A stretch of DNA of 64,000 bases from an uncultured Ectothiorhodospiraceae bacterium (GCA_947260005.1 CAMYOL010000065.1:44219-108218), one strand, 5' to 3'; counted from the first letter of the stretch, positions 16,010 through 25,390 are shown. The notes: generated by a model not told the origin, from the sequence alone. Translations and numbers: made by a program.

Positions 16010-16948
16010 TTAGGGAGAGGGCTGGGGTGAGGGGCTGGGCGTTGGTGATTTTTCTTTATTATTTTGATTAGCATCCGATATGTCTTTTTCAATCTGTTCT
16101 GATGCAATGGCAGGTGGTAACTGCAACAGGTCACGGCGTTGTTCTTTAGTCAGTTTGTACATAATTTTAAGATCAATGCGAGCCAGATAATAAGTTTCTT
16201 CATTTTTTAGCAATTCAAATAGTAAAGGCGTGTCATTATCTTTAAGGTTGATACTGATTTTGCCAATTGATGTCCCGGATGTAAATTTCATAACATTTTC
16301 AGCGTGAGCATTGGACCATTTATCGGCGAGTTCATTGGCCTGGTCATTGGAAAAATTTTCAGGCATTGGGCTGGCTGTCCAGGTTCCATCGTTCAATTTT
16401 AAATTAAGATTTGGGATATCGATTTGGACTATTTTTTTTCCTTCAGGCAACAGGGCATGACTGAGAAATGAAGTGGCAGGCCCCAGGATGCGATGATGAA
16501 AGTAATCATCTGTTACATACATTTTGTCTTGATGGCTTAAATAACGATATTTATTTAATGCCTCGGTGGTACCAAAATCAAATCGATGCTGCTTGTTATA
16601 GATAATAGTGGCATGCGGTTTTTCGAGGTCATATTTTTTCAATTCGATATTTTTTTTATCATAGGCGGCGTGATAGTTGTAGTCGAGTAAATCCAGTAAG
16701 CTTTCAACATTTATTTGAGTCGTTGCTAACGCAAATGGCGAGAGCATCTCCCATTGACCATCTACTTTGGAAAATTCAATTGGCTCAGCTTTGATACGTT
16801 CAAGGCGGATGTGATTTACGTTTGATTTAGCGAGCTTTGAAATTTTATATTTATCTTCCGGGTCTTTGCCGGGTTTATACACGATGATTAGGATAAGAAA
16901 TCCAATCGCAATCAAAAGTGCAAAGTTAAGTTTTGCTTTAGAGGTCAT
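16010..16948 (-). CDS. DUF4340 domain protein, last gene of Gld-like ABC operon
   Basis: The 312-aa protein has one N-terminal membrane anchor (LNFALLIAIGFLILIIVY) and a long exported part with repeated DUF4340-like units (KSNVNHIRLERIKAEPIEFS near the start). It starts 2 bases after the GldG-like gene stops. In many bacteria such a gene follows GldG-like ABC components, where its biochemical role is unknown. The C-terminus PTPSPSPQPSP and its stop codon are encoded by a common repetitive sequence (see 16013-16034), so the tail is probably not original. Confidence 0.85.
   Translation of the reverse strand: MTSKAKLNFALLIAIGFLILIIVYKPGKDPEDKYKISKLAKSNVNHIRLERIKAEPIEFSKVDGQWEMLSPFALATTQINVESLLDLLDYNYHAAYDKKNIELKKYDLEKPHATIIYNKQHRFDFGTTEALNKYRYLSHQDKMYVTDDYFHHRILGPATSFLSHALLPEGKKIVQIDIPNLNLKLNDGTWTASPMPENFSNDQANELADKWSNAHAENVMKFTSGTSIGKISINLKDNDTPLLFELLKNEETYYLARIDLKIMYKLTKEQRRDLLQLPPAIASEQIEKDISDANQNNKEKSPTPSPSPQPSP
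16013..16034. repeat. Partial CCCTCACCCCAGCCCTCTCCC-type interspersed repeat
   Basis: On the minus strand, CCCTCACCCCAGCCCTCTCC is the familiar half of a GC-rich interspersed palindrome found in many proteobacterial genomes (from memory). Only one arm is present here. It forms the final codons and stop of the DUF4340 gene. Confidence 0.6.
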
Positions 16949-16950
16949 GA

Positions 16951-18354
16951 TTATTTTTTGCGGCGTTTAAGCCAGATAACAATACCACTGCCAATAAGTA
17001 GCACGGGCAGTATCACCAGTATCAGAAGGGCGAATATGATAAGTTGGTTTTGATCCGCCGAGATTTTACTATCCGGTGCTATGGTGGCAGGTATATCAAT
17101 AAAGTGGTCATCGTGTGCGAGCCAATTAAAAATACTCTCGCCCATGGCCATATTTCCTTGCGTACCTAAAAACGTGTTAGAAATAAAATCACCGTCACCG
17201 ATAACAATTATCCGTTGTTGTTTTTCACTGGCCGGTGCCGTTTCATCTGAAGCAGTATTAGTTGCTGCTGGGCTATTAGGCTGATTGATAGAACGGGTGA
17301 TGGCATAGCCAAAAGTAATTGGGCCTGATTTATCCTGTTCTGGATCATAGCTGATGGTGCCTTTCAGCTCTCCGGTCTCCAGCCAGCTGCGCGGCATACT
17401 TTGTAAAATTGGATCTATTGTCCAGCCTTCCTGTGCGCCAACTTCCAGTCCAATGACTTTAGGGAATAAGGTCTGGACGGATTGAACGTTTTCGGTAATG
17501 GTATGTTCCTGGTATTGGCCTAATACCATAGTAGGATCATTTCCAAGCAACGACATATCCAGATCAACCACAATGCCTTTGGTAATGTTTAATTTAAGCC
17601 ATTCAGCGAGTGGTGCCAGTTTATCTGATTTGTCAGGATCAATTAGCCAGAGTAAATTTCCGCCTGCGTTAACGAAATCCAAAATTGCTTTAACTTCACC
17701 AGCAAGAAAATCGAGCTGAGGGCTGGCGATAACCAGTACTGACGTGTTTTCCGGAACAGTTAATGTTTTACTGAGATCCAATGGTGCAATATTAAAGCCT
17801 TTGTTCGATAAGTTTTCACCGAATAGACCCAGATCATGATTAGCCTGGCCGATTGGATTACGTTCGCCATGGCCACTCACGAACAGGATATGCCGATCAC
17901 TATTGCGTAATAAGCGTTGCAACGCATTGGTAACGCCTTTTTCGGTAAAGTCCTGTAAGTTTTCACTGCGACCTTGATATTCTATAATCATTTCGCCGTT
18001 AAAACGAATTCCTAATTCACGAATCTTATCTGGCGCCAGACGCGGATCGATAAATTCAATTTCAATTTTATCGCTTAATTTTTGGTAACGTTTGATTAGT
18101 TCGCGAATATCACTACGGACTTCACTTAATGCATCGCCGGTTGCATACGAGGTGATTTTTACCGGTGCTTCAATTTTTTCGACGACTTTAATGCTGGCTT
18201 CATTCAGAGTATGCCGTCCGGTCGCCGTCCAGTCGAATTCCTTGTCGTATTGCCGAGAGACCTGAATTAACAGGCCAGTAATAACCAATACCAATGCGAC
18301 GAAACTAATGCCCTGGAAACGTAACTGGTTTCGAGTTTTCTTATTAATTTCCAT
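16951..18354 (-). CDS. GldG-family ABC-associated substrate-binding-like protein
   Basis: The 467-aa protein has an N-terminal TM (ISFVALVLVITGLLIQVS), a large periplasmic region and a C-terminal TM (LIIFALLILVILPVLLIGSG) followed by KRRKK. The motif ILFVSGHGERNP and the following region match the GldG / ABC-type uncharacterised transport family. It overlaps the permease gene by one base (TAATG), so the two are coupled. In Bacteroidetes GldFGA is tied to gliding; in Proteobacteria the role is unknown. Confidence 0.88.
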   Translation of the reverse strand: MEINKKTRNQLRFQGISFVALVLVITGLLIQVSRQYDKEFDWTATGRHTLNEASIKVVEKIEAPVKITSYATGDALSEVRSDIRELIKRYQKLSDKIEIEFIDPRLAPDKIRELGIRFNGEMIIEYQGRSENLQDFTEKGVTNALQRLLRNSDRHILFVSGHGERNPIGQANHDLGLFGENLSNKGFNIAPLDLSKTLTVPENTSVLVIASPQLDFLAGEVKAILDFVNAGGNLLWLIDPDKSDKLAPLAEWLKLNITKGIVVDLDMSLLGNDPTMVLGQYQEHTITENVQSVQTLFPKVIGLEVGAQEGWTIDPILQSMPRSWLETGELKGTISYDPEQDKSGPITFGYAITRSINQPNSPAATNTASDETAPASEKQQRIIVIGDGDFISNTFLGTQGNMAMGESIFNWLAHDDHFIDIPATIAPDSKISADQNQLIIFALLILVILPVLLIGSGIVIWLKRRKK

Positions 18355-19106
18355 TAGTGTTGTAACCGGTCGCTATCAAGACGTCGAATCGCTAAAATTA
18401 AAAAGGCCAGGCTGAATAAAACGTAGTATAAAAAGTCACTACTGCTAAAGATTCCACGCTGGAAGGCCTCGAGGTGCTGGAATAGAGAAAGATCAGCCAG
18501 GCTAAATTCTTCAGGTGAGTCACCTTTGGCAACTGAGAATATCCATAACAATAACAGACTAAAGAACGTTAATATGGCGGCGATGATTGGGTTGGCAGTC
18601 AAGCTTGAAATAAAGAGCCCTATCGCCGCGCAGGTTGCCATAAACAGGAAAATGCCGAGTATTGCACTGGCAAGTAAACCAAAATCAAGATTGCTCACAA
18701 ATAACAAACTCAATGGCATAATGGCATAAACCAGCAACATAGCGATGATTATAAATAGTAATCCGACATATTTTCCGAGAACGATCTCAGTCATGGATAT
18801 CGGTGCTGAGACGAGTAGCGTAAGTGTTTTGTTGCGCCGTTCATCACTAAAGACCCGCATGGTAAATAATGGCATGGCAAAAACCATCATTACCGCTAAT
18901 AATCCGTATTGAGGAATGACAACAATATCAGTGACGCCAATAGGAACTTTTAATAAGTGTTGTTGCGGTTGGATGATTTCAATATAGTTTTGTAAGCTAA
19001 ATGCCGTCATGAAGCCTAAAATAATCTGTATGACCCCAATCATCACCCAGGCGATAGGCGATAAAAAGGCAGATCGAATTTCGCGTGCCGCGATTACGAA
19101 GATCAT
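18354..19106 (-). CDS. ABC transporter permease, GldF-like
   Basis: The 250-aa integral membrane protein has about six TM segments, for example LLAVMMVFAMPLFTMRVFSD and PIIAAILTFFSLLLLWIFSV. MRVFSDERRNKTLTLLVSAP is the conserved cytoplasmic loop of ABC-2 type permeases. It overlaps the ATPase gene by 4 bases upstream and the GldG-like gene by 1 base downstream, so a single transcription and assembly unit is likely. Confidence 0.9.
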   Translation of the reverse strand: MIFVIAAREIRSAFLSPIAWVMIGVIQIILGFMTAFSLQNYIEIIQPQQHLLKVPIGVTDIVVIPQYGLLAVMMVFAMPLFTMRVFSDERRNKTLTLLVSAPISMTEIVLGKYVGLLFIIIAMLLVYAIMPLSLLFVSNLDFGLLASAILGIFLFMATCAAIGLFISSLTANPIIAAILTFFSLLLLWIFSVAKGDSPEEFSLADLSLFQHLEAFQRGIFSSSDFLYYVLFSLAFLILAIRRLDSDRLQH

Positions 19107-20113
19107 GTTGACGTCTCCGTTGAAATTACAGAGGACGAATTGCTATTACTATTCGAGGTATTATTCTCAGAAATATTTTCCGAACCATCTTCAGAGGTGG
19201 TGATGTCGACAAAGATTTGTTCCAGGGTTTTTTGTTCCGGCGTTAGTTCAGTTAACCCCCAGCCATTTTCAACTATTTGTTTAGCGATGTCCTGTACTGG
19301 TTCACGGCCTTCATCAAAAACCAAACGCCAGCGTTTGGAGGTAATTTTTTCAATAGAGCTAACATCGGGTAATTGGCGAATTTTGTCTTCACTGATTTCT
19401 TCACCGAGTCCGATAATCAAACAACTGCCGGTAAACTGATGTTCCAATGCCTCCATCGTATCCTGATAAACCAGTTCGCCGTTGCGAATGATCTGAACTC
19501 GATCACAAGTCATTTGTACTTCTGGCAGGATGTGGGTCGATAAAATAACACCATGCTGCTGGCCGAGCTCACGAATTAATGTGCGTATTTCACGAATCTG
19601 TATTGGATCCAGCCCGACTGTGGGCTCGTCGAGAACGATAATAGCGGGTGAATGAATAATCGCCTGCGCGATCCCAACACGTTGTTGGTAACCTTTAGAT
19701 AAATTGCCGATCAAGCGTTGACCAACCTTATCCAGCCCGCAACGCTGTTTGCTCGCAGCAACGGCCTCGGGGACCCTGTTTTTTTCAAGGCGATGGATAC
19801 GTGCGCAAAATGTCAGGTATTCGTCAACGGTGAGTTCTTTATAAACGGGTGGTTGTTCGGGCAGGTAACCTATATTGGCTTTGGCCGGTTTAGGTTTATC
19901 GAGTAAATCAATCCCACAGATATGAACAGAGCCCGTGGTTGGGGCAAGATTTCCGGTTAGCATTTGCATGCTAGTGGATTTGCCTGCACCATTAGGACCA
20001 AGAAATCCAACAACTTCACCACGCTTCAGTTCAAACTGAATATTATTGACGGCGACGTTTGGGCCATAATGGCGGCTTAGGTGTTCAACTTGAATTAGGG
20101 TTTCTTGAGTCAT
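19103..20113 (-). CDS. ABC transporter ATP-binding protein, GldA-like
   Basis: The 336-aa ATPase has Walker A GPNGAGKST, signature LSKGYQQRVGIAQA, Walker B IIVLDEPTVGLD and switch His STHILPE. The extension after residue 220 is typical of ABC-2 exporters. A low-complexity Ser/Asn/Thr tail (ENNTSNSNSNSSSVISTETS) ends the protein. First gene of the four-gene operon. The region 20114-20243 contains its promoter and that of the divergent hydantoinase gene, but no clear boxes were picked. Confidence 0.94.
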   Translation of the reverse strand: MTQETLIQVEHLSRHYGPNVAVNNIQFELKRGEVVGFLGPNGAGKSTSMQMLTGNLAPTTGSVHICGIDLLDKPKPAKANIGYLPEQPPVYKELTVDEYLTFCARIHRLEKNRVPEAVAASKQRCGLDKVGQRLIGNLSKGYQQRVGIAQAIIHSPAIIVLDEPTVGLDPIQIREIRTLIRELGQQHGVILSTHILPEVQMTCDRVQIIRNGELVYQDTMEALEHQFTGSCLIIGLGEEISEDKIRQLPDVSSIEKITSKRWRLVFDEGREPVQDIAKQIVENGWGLTELTPEQKTLEQIFVDITTSEDGSENISENNTSNSNSNSSSVISTETST

Positions 20114-20249
20114 CCGTTAACTTTTAATATCTGTTTTAAAATACTGCGACAATTTTATCTATTTATTCTGTGCCGAAAATTATATGCATTCAAACGATCG
20201 ACGCAAGCCCTATTTTATATTATTGCATTAGCCTGTATGGATATTGATT

Positions 20250-22352
20250 ATGCAGCCATCGAATAGTTCAACTTATGTCTTAGGTATCGATACCGGGGGT
20301 ACGTTTACCGATTTTGTGTTGTGGTATGGAGATACACTTCAGATCCATAAATGCTTATCCACACCGAGTGCGCCTGAAAAGGCGATATTGCAAGGGATAC
20401 ATGAATTAGGTCTGGATTCTTTAACCACAGCAGATCAGTTTTATATTGTGCATGGTTCGACGGTGGCCACCAACGCTATATTGGAGGGCAAAGGTGTACC
20501 TGTGGTGTTTGTCACCAATCGTGGTTTTGCCGATATGCTGACCATAGGTCGTCAAACGCGCAGTGAGCTTTATAATTTACAGCCTCAGCCTAAACCCGCT
20601 CCAGTGGCAAAATCATTTTGTCTTGAAACTGGCGGGCGACTCAGTGCGGATGGTTCAGTCATTGAGGCTTTAAGTGAAAATGATATTAAACGGTTGCTTG
20701 CACAGGTAGAAAAACTTCGTCAACGTGAAAAGTCAGCACCATTGGCTGTGGCGATCAATTTGTTGTTTTCTTATCTTGACCCGCAGCTAGAGATTGAGAT
20801 TGAAGAACATATTCAAAAGCACTTTCCAGGTCTGTTTATCTCACGCTCTTCAGCAATATTACCTGAATACAAAGAATATGAACGGGGAATGACGACCTGG
20901 ATCAATGCCTATGTCGGCCCCTTAGTCGAACGATATTTACAAAACTTATGTTCCGGGGTGGAAATCGCCAGGGTTTCGGTGATGCAAAGTTCAGGTGGCA
21001 CGGTTGCGGCAAATCAGGCCGGGCAACAAGCCGTGCATATGGTGTTGTCCGGGCCAGCAGGGGGGTTAGCGGCGGCCAGATATATCGGTCAGCGGTGTGG
21101 GCTAACCCGCTTACTGACCTTTGACATGGGGGGAACCTCGACCGATGTTGCTTTAATTGATGGAGAACTGGAATTAACGAGTGAAGGCATGATTGGTCCT
21201 TATCCGGTTGCCATCCCAATGGTCGATATGCATACGATTGGCGCAGGAGGAGGATCGATTGCCTGCATCGATGCGGGCGGTTTATTAATGGTTGGACCGG
21301 AGTCTGCTGGCGCCGATCCGGGACCGGCCTGTTATGCCCGTGGTGGGTTGAAGGCAACGGTTACCGATGCCAATCTGCTACTCGGGCGATTACGCGAAGA
21401 TGCTTTTTTAGGTGGAGGCATGGTACTTGACCGGCAGGCATCGAATATTGCGATTGGTAAAATTGCGGATCAATTAGATTTGTCTGTTGAGCAGGCGGCG
21501 CTCGGTATTGTACAACTAGCCAATGAACACATGGCGCAAGCATTGCGCGTTATGTCGATACAACGAGGCGTTGATCCTCGTCAACTTAGCCTGGTGTCGT
21601 TCGGTGGGGCGGGTGGCTTGCATGTCTGTGCGCTTGCCGATGCACTTGATATGCGTAATGCCATTGTTCCTGTTCAAGCCGGAGTATTATCAGCCTTTGG
21701 TATGCTCGTGGCGCCAAGATCAAGACAATTATCACAAACGATCGGCCTTGAGCTGGACGCCTGCGATGAAAACACGTTGCGGACACATTTTATTCGTTTA
21801 CAAAAAGCGGGTCATTCTGCCTTGATAGCTGAAGGGGTTAAGGGCTCAGAAATCGATACGAAATACAGTGTTGACTTGCGATATCAGGGACAGGCCTACT
21901 ATATAAATGTTCCTTACGAGATAAATATGCATTCGGGCCAGGAATTAGAAAGGTTAGCGGGGGATAGTTCACAAAGGGCACGGGAAGTCAGCAAACGTGC
22001 TTTCCATGAATTGCATCAGCAACGATATGGTCATGCGTTGGATGTCGAGATCGAACTTGTGAATATTCGGGTAGCGGTAAGCAGCGCGGGTGCACAATTA
22101 ACATTATCGACGATTTCTGCAGAGACAATATCAGCCAAGACGAATCCACTGCAGCGACAACAAAAATCAAAGCATGTGGCGTTGGTTGGTATTGAGAAGA
22201 TGGTGGAAGTTATCGATCGAGATTCCCTGGTGGTTGGTGAGGAAATCGCTGGACCTGTGTTGATTACCGAGATGGTTGCGACTACCTTTGTTGCACCTGG
22301 CTGGGTGATGACAATGGATGAGGTCGGAAATATTAAATTAACACGTAGTTGA
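20250..22352 (+). CDS. Hydantoinase/oxoprolinase subunit A family protein (HyuA-like)
   Basis: The product of about 700 aa has the N-terminal ASKHA-type ATP motif GIDTGGTFTDFVLW. Also present are HGSTVATNAILEGKG, the central DMGGTSTDVALIDG, and MHTIGAGGGSIACIDAGG. HyuA proteins hydrolyse hydantoins or 5-oxoproline in an ATP-dependent way, usually with a HyuB partner. No hyuB is next to it; the neighbours are the ABC operon and an EAL-HDOD gene. I prefer ATG 20250; a TTG at 20244 is also in frame. The substrate cannot be told from the sequence. Confidence 0.88.
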   Translation: MQPSNSSTYVLGIDTGGTFTDFVLWYGDTLQIHKCLSTPSAPEKAILQGIHELGLDSLTTADQFYIVHGSTVATNAILEGKGVPVVFVTNRGFADMLTIGRQTRSELYNLQPQPKPAPVAKSFCLETGGRLSADGSVIEALSENDIKRLLAQVEKLRQREKSAPLAVAINLLFSYLDPQLEIEIEEHIQKHFPGLFISRSSAILPEYKEYERGMTTWINAYVGPLVERYLQNLCSGVEIARVSVMQSSGGTVAANQAGQQAVHMVLSGPAGGLAAARYIGQRCGLTRLLTFDMGGTSTDVALIDGELELTSEGMIGPYPVAIPMVDMHTIGAGGGSIACIDAGGLLMVGPESAGADPGPACYARGGLKATVTDANLLLGRLREDAFLGGGMVLDRQASNIAIGKIADQLDLSVEQAALGIVQLANEHMAQALRVMSIQRGVDPRQLSLVSFGGAGGLHVCALADALDMRNAIVPVQAGVLSAFGMLVAPRSRQLSQTIGLELDACDENTLRTHFIRLQKAGHSALIAEGVKGSEIDTKYSVDLRYQGQAYYINVPYEINMHSGQELERLAGDSSQRAREVSKRAFHELHQQRYGHALDVEIELVNIRVAVSSAGAQLTLSTISAETISAKTNPLQRQQKSKHVALVGIEKMVEVIDRDSLVVGEEIAGPVLITEMVATTFVAPGWVMTMDEVGNIKLTRS

Positions 22353-22400
22353 TATCGTTATATTGATAGCGAGGATCTATAATCAAAGCTAGTTGAATTA

Positions 22401-23621
22401 TTATGCCGCGCGTAATGAATCCAGTGTATCAAGGAAGTTTTTACACCAGGTCAAGGCTTGTAAATAGACGGCACTGATTTTATCAGCATCAACAATGCTA
22501 AAATCTAATTCATCCCATTTGCCGCGTTCATAGCTAATGCTGGCGAGTAAGGCCTGTCCCATTTGACCTTCATATTTTAGTAATGCATTGCTAATGGCCA
22601 TGGTAAGAGGGAGTTGTGCCAGCACCTGATCTAATGGCTGATCCATAATGGCATCCATTACTGAGAATAGCCCAACCATAAAGTATGTCGCCGCTTGATC
22701 GCCCTGTTCGACTTCACTGGCAATTAACTCACACATATGGGCGCGGATTAAAGCGGTAACGAACAGCTCAAAGGGTTTGTCTTCAATACTTGAGACGACG
22801 ATCAGATAAGTTATAGATCGAACGGTTTCAATCCCCAGCAACATAATGGCGTGTTTGATGGAGCTTATTTCATTATCCATTGCATAGTGGGAAGAATTGA
22901 TATAACGCAACAAACGAAACGATAACGTCACATCTTGCATGATTAATGTTTCGATTTGTTCGACATCGGCTTCCGGATCGCTGATCTTCGATAACAGGTT
23001 TAACAAGGCAAGTCGATTCGCCGGGGTCTTTTTGCCGGCGATGACATCAGGTTTACAGAAAAAATATCCCTGGAAATATTCAAATCCATAGTCTAAACAC
23101 TTTTGGTATTCTTCATGGGTTTCAACTTTCTCGGCCAACAGTTTGACCGGATATTTTGATAAATCTTCAACATGCTGTTTGAGTTCCTGCTCATTCAATG
23201 CCATTAAATCTATTTTAATAATATCTGCAATCTCTACCAGTGGTGCGAGGTGAGGGTGGAAAATAAAATCATCCAGGGCGATGGTGTAGTTGTCTTTTTT
23301 CAAGCGTTGAATTCCTTGCAAGATGCTGTCGTCCAGCTCGATGTCTTCCAGCATTTCTAACACGAGTCGATTTTGCTCCGCAGGTATCGGGAAACTGCCA
23401 TTGATAAAATTTCGGGTGAGGTTGATGAACCCAAGCTTGTCACCAATGATATTACTCAGTCCAAACTCAGTTAATGCATTGACGATTAATTGCGATGTGG
23501 CTTGATCAGGATTCTCAATATCAGCGAAATTTTTTTTACTGTTACGAAACAATAATTCATAGGCGAATACATTCTGATTGCGGTCATAAATGGGTTGTCT
23601 GCCGATGAATACGCCTTGCAT
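22401..23621 (-). CDS. EAL-HDOD signalling protein (YuxH/CdgJ-like)
   Basis: The 406-aa product begins MQGVFIGRQPIYDRNQNVFA followed by YELLFR. This EAL-type N-terminal domain (about 1-200) has lost the catalytic EAL signature (here ELL), so it probably does not hydrolyse cyclic di-GMP. The HDOD domain (about 205-400) includes DVTLSFRLLRYINSSHYAMD and AIMLLGIETVRSITYLIVVS. Family members affect motility, biofilm and stress responses as regulatory scaffolds. AAGAGG precedes the ATG. It is convergent with the HyuA-like gene. Confidence 0.9.
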   Translation of the reverse strand: MQGVFIGRQPIYDRNQNVFAYELLFRNSKKNFADIENPDQATSQLIVNALTEFGLSNIIGDKLGFINLTRNFINGSFPIPAEQNRLVLEMLEDIELDDSILQGIQRLKKDNYTIALDDFIFHPHLAPLVEIADIIKIDLMALNEQELKQHVEDLSKYPVKLLAEKVETHEEYQKCLDYGFEYFQGYFFCKPDVIAGKKTPANRLALLNLLSKISDPEADVEQIETLIMQDVTLSFRLLRYINSSHYAMDNEISSIKHAIMLLGIETVRSITYLIVVSSIEDKPFELFVTALIRAHMCELIASEVEQGDQAATYFMVGLFSVMDAIMDQPLDQVLAQLPLTMAISNALLKYEGQMGQALLASISYERGKWDELDFSIVDADKISAVYLQALTWCKNFLDTLDSLRAA

Positions 23622-23952
23622 GCCTGCCTCTTAACGTGTTGATGTGGACTGGAAAATTTACTTTCGATATAAAGGTTATCGGAGCAATGGCTGATTGTTT
23701 AAGCCATATTCACTGCTATCAGGTGAGATTAGGGCGAATTGTTGGTGGGCTAACAATTAAAAAGGGAAGAATCAGGTGAATGACGATATACAATAGTTAT
23801 TGTGAGTAATTGGCTGGAGCTGGATGGCATCCATAAAGTGAGTTTTAGCTTTGGTCACCGTGACAATGCACAGAGCATGGAATCGATTGAAGAGTAAAGC
23901 AGAATAGAAATTCAGGAGTCCTTTATTTGGACGGGACTCCTGATCAGAATCG
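23622..23952. other. Gene-free region between EAL-HDOD and rpmG
   Basis: No supportable gene was found in these 331 bases. It should hold the promoter of the EAL-HDOD gene and the rpmG terminator. A small inverted repeat, AATTGTT-N8-AACAATT, lies at 23737-23758 and could be an operator or a weak hairpin. Confidence 0.6.
23912..23943 (-). terminator. Rho-independent terminator of rpmB-rpmG
   Basis: TCAGGAGTCC and GGACTCCTGA pair over 10 bases with a 12-base loop, and ATTTCTATTC follows on the minus strand. It begins 10 bases after the rpmG stop codon. The stem is strong, the T-run moderate. Confidence 0.75.
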
Positions 23953-24123
23953 TTATTTGATTTTAGCTTCTTTATACATGACATGCTGGCGAACGACGGG
24001 ATCATATTTTTTGATTTCCATCTTTTCAGGCATGTTACGTTTGTTTTTACTGGTGGTGTAGAAATGACCTGTACCAGCACTGGAGACTAATCGAATTTTT
24101 TCGCGAGCGCCTTTCTTTGCCAT
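23953..24123 (-). CDS. rpmG: 50S ribosomal protein L33
   Basis: A short gene read directly from the minus strand: 56 aa, beginning [20 protein letters not shown] and ending [14 protein letters not shown]. It contains [20 protein letters not shown], the family core. It lacks the four zinc cysteines, so it is the zinc-independent form. It lies 12 bases downstream of rpmB, the standard rpmBG operon, and ends at a strong hairpin. Confidence 0.97.
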   Translation of the reverse strand: MAKKGAREKIRLVSSAGTGHFYTTSKNKRNMPEKMEIKKYDPVVRQHVMYKEAKIK

Positions 24124-24135
24124 GGTGTTGTCCCC

Positions 24136-24372
24136 TTAAACCTTGTCGCCGCGTTTGCGGATGTCTGCTAATACGGTGTCGATGCCTTTTTTGTCGATAA
24201 TGCGCATACCACTGGCACTGACGCGTAATTTGACAAAGCGACCTTCTGACTCAACCCAGAACCGGTGAGAATGTAGATTGGGTAAAAAACGACGGCGAGT
24301 CCTGTTTTTGGCATGTGATACGTTATTGCCTGACATCGGTCGTTTTCCGGTTACTTGGCATACTTTTGCCAT
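24136..24372 (-). CDS. rpmB: 50S ribosomal protein L28
   Basis: The 78-aa protein starts at ATG 24372, giving [20 protein letters not shown] followed by [15 protein letters not shown] longer frame from 24396 adds eight residues that are not part of L28. The C-terminus includes [25 protein letters not shown] precedes the chosen start. Transcribed with rpmG from a clear sigma-70 promoter. Confidence 0.97.
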   Translation of the reverse strand: MAKVCQVTGKRPMSGNNVSHAKNRTRRRFLPNLHSHRFWVESEGRFVKLRVSASGMRIIDKKGIDTVLADIRKRGDKV

Positions 24373-24408
24373 GGTCTTGCTCCCAAATGGATCCAAAAAA
24401 GAGCGCGA

Positions 24409-24437
24409 ATTGTACGGAATCAGACCCTCTTAAGCAA
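24409..24437 (-). promoter_or_regulatory. Sigma-70 promoter of rpmB-rpmG
   Basis: On the minus strand, TTGCTT (24432-24437) and TACAAT (24409-24414) are separated by exactly 17 bases. Transcription should start in the GCGC at about 24402, some 30 bases before the rpmB ATG. The GGTCAGAGACG hairpin begins just upstream of the -35 box. Confidence 0.75.
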
Positions 24438-24454
24438 GGGATCTTGAAAAATCA

Positions 24455-24538
24455 GGGCCAGAGACGGAAAAAAATCAGGGTCAGAGACGTATTTTTGAAT
24501 TATTATAATTTACTAGCCAAAAATACGTCTCTGACCCT
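24455..24538. repeat. Second GGTCAGAGACG hairpin element
   Basis: Perfect 21-bp arms (24477-24497 and 24518-24538; core AGGGTCAGAGACGTATTTTT) surround a 20-base loop. A second tandem unit, AGGGCCAGAGACGG at 24454-24467, extends the left side only. The core unit and tandem doubling match the hairpin at 3620-3739, so both belong to one repeat family. The element fills the gap between the radC stop and the rpmB promoter. Confidence 0.9.
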
Positions 24539-24548
24539 AATTTTTTAT

Positions 24549-25235
24549 TCAGATCCAGCCACGATCCGCAAAAGACGTACAATTGGTTGCACCCACGACC
24601 AAATGATCCAGGATCTGCACATTGATCAGGGCAAGAGCGGATTGCAGACGTTCGGTCAGTTGGCGATCGGCCTGACTGGGCTCAGCGACCCCAGATGGGT
24701 GATTATGGGCGAGGATCACGGCGTTGGCGTTTAGGCGCAGTGTCGATGCAACCACTTCACGTACTGGAACACTGGCGCCGTCGATGGTGCCACGAAATAA
24801 CTCTTCAAATCCGAGTACCCGATGGCGAGTGTCGAGAAACAGAACGGCAAACACTTCGTAGGGGTAGTCCACCAGACGCGCATGTACTGCTTCGCGGGCC
24901 TGCGCTGGAGACTGAATGCTATTGCCCAGTTCGATCTGTTGACCGAGGTGGCGTCTGGCCAGCTCTAATACCGCCTGGAGTTGTACGTATTTAGCTTGGC
25001 CAAGTCCTTTCATCTGGCAGAATTCTTTTTCATTTGCTAACAGTAGGGGGCTCAGACCGGCGAAGCTCTGCAGGCATTCGCGCGCCAGATCGACGGCGGT
25101 TTTTCCCTGGGTGCCTGTGCGCAGGAAAATAGCGAGCAATTCTGCATCGCTTAAAGATTGAGCACCTTTTTCGAGTAGGCGTTCGCGGGGACGCTCAGTT
25201 TTTGGCCACTGATTAATAGGCGTAATGGTATTCAT
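24549..25235 (-). CDS. radC: RadC family JAMM/MPN-domain protein
   Basis: The product of about 228 aa has an N-terminal helix-hairpin-helix part ([20 protein letters not shown], then [17 protein letters not shown]). The C-terminal metalloprotease-like JAMM domain carries [14 protein letters not shown]. Once linked to DNA repair, its real role is unsettled. The radC-rpmBG and divergent coaBC order is typical of gammaproteobacteria. I favour ATG 25235 ([16 protein letters not shown]); an ATG at 25247 adds four residues. Confidence 0.95.
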   Translation of the reverse strand: MNTITPINQWPKTERPRERLLEKGAQSLSDAELLAIFLRTGTQGKTAVDLARECLQSFAGLSPLLLANEKEFCQMKGLGQAKYVQLQAVLELARRHLGQQIELGNSIQSPAQAREAVHARLVDYPYEVFAVLFLDTRHRVLGFEELFRGTIDGASVPVREVVASTLRLNANAVILAHNHPSGVAEPSQADRQLTERLQSALALINVQILDHLVVGATNCTSFADRGWI

Positions 25236-25390
25236 GTCGACCTCCATGTCGTCAGTTCAAATTGTCTATCAGATTAAGGCATCCTGGCCTTAAAGGCTTT
25301 GTCGAAATGTCGAACAAAACCGTAACACGAACATTAGTTTAAGTTAGCCGGTGTTTGCAAGCTATAATGGGGCATAGAGTGGAGCAGATT

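Noticed and set aside
20902..21357. 151-codon minus-strand frame inside the HyuA-like gene
   Set aside because: Shadow of a strongly conserved gene; Arg/Pro/His-rich composition unlike a real protein.
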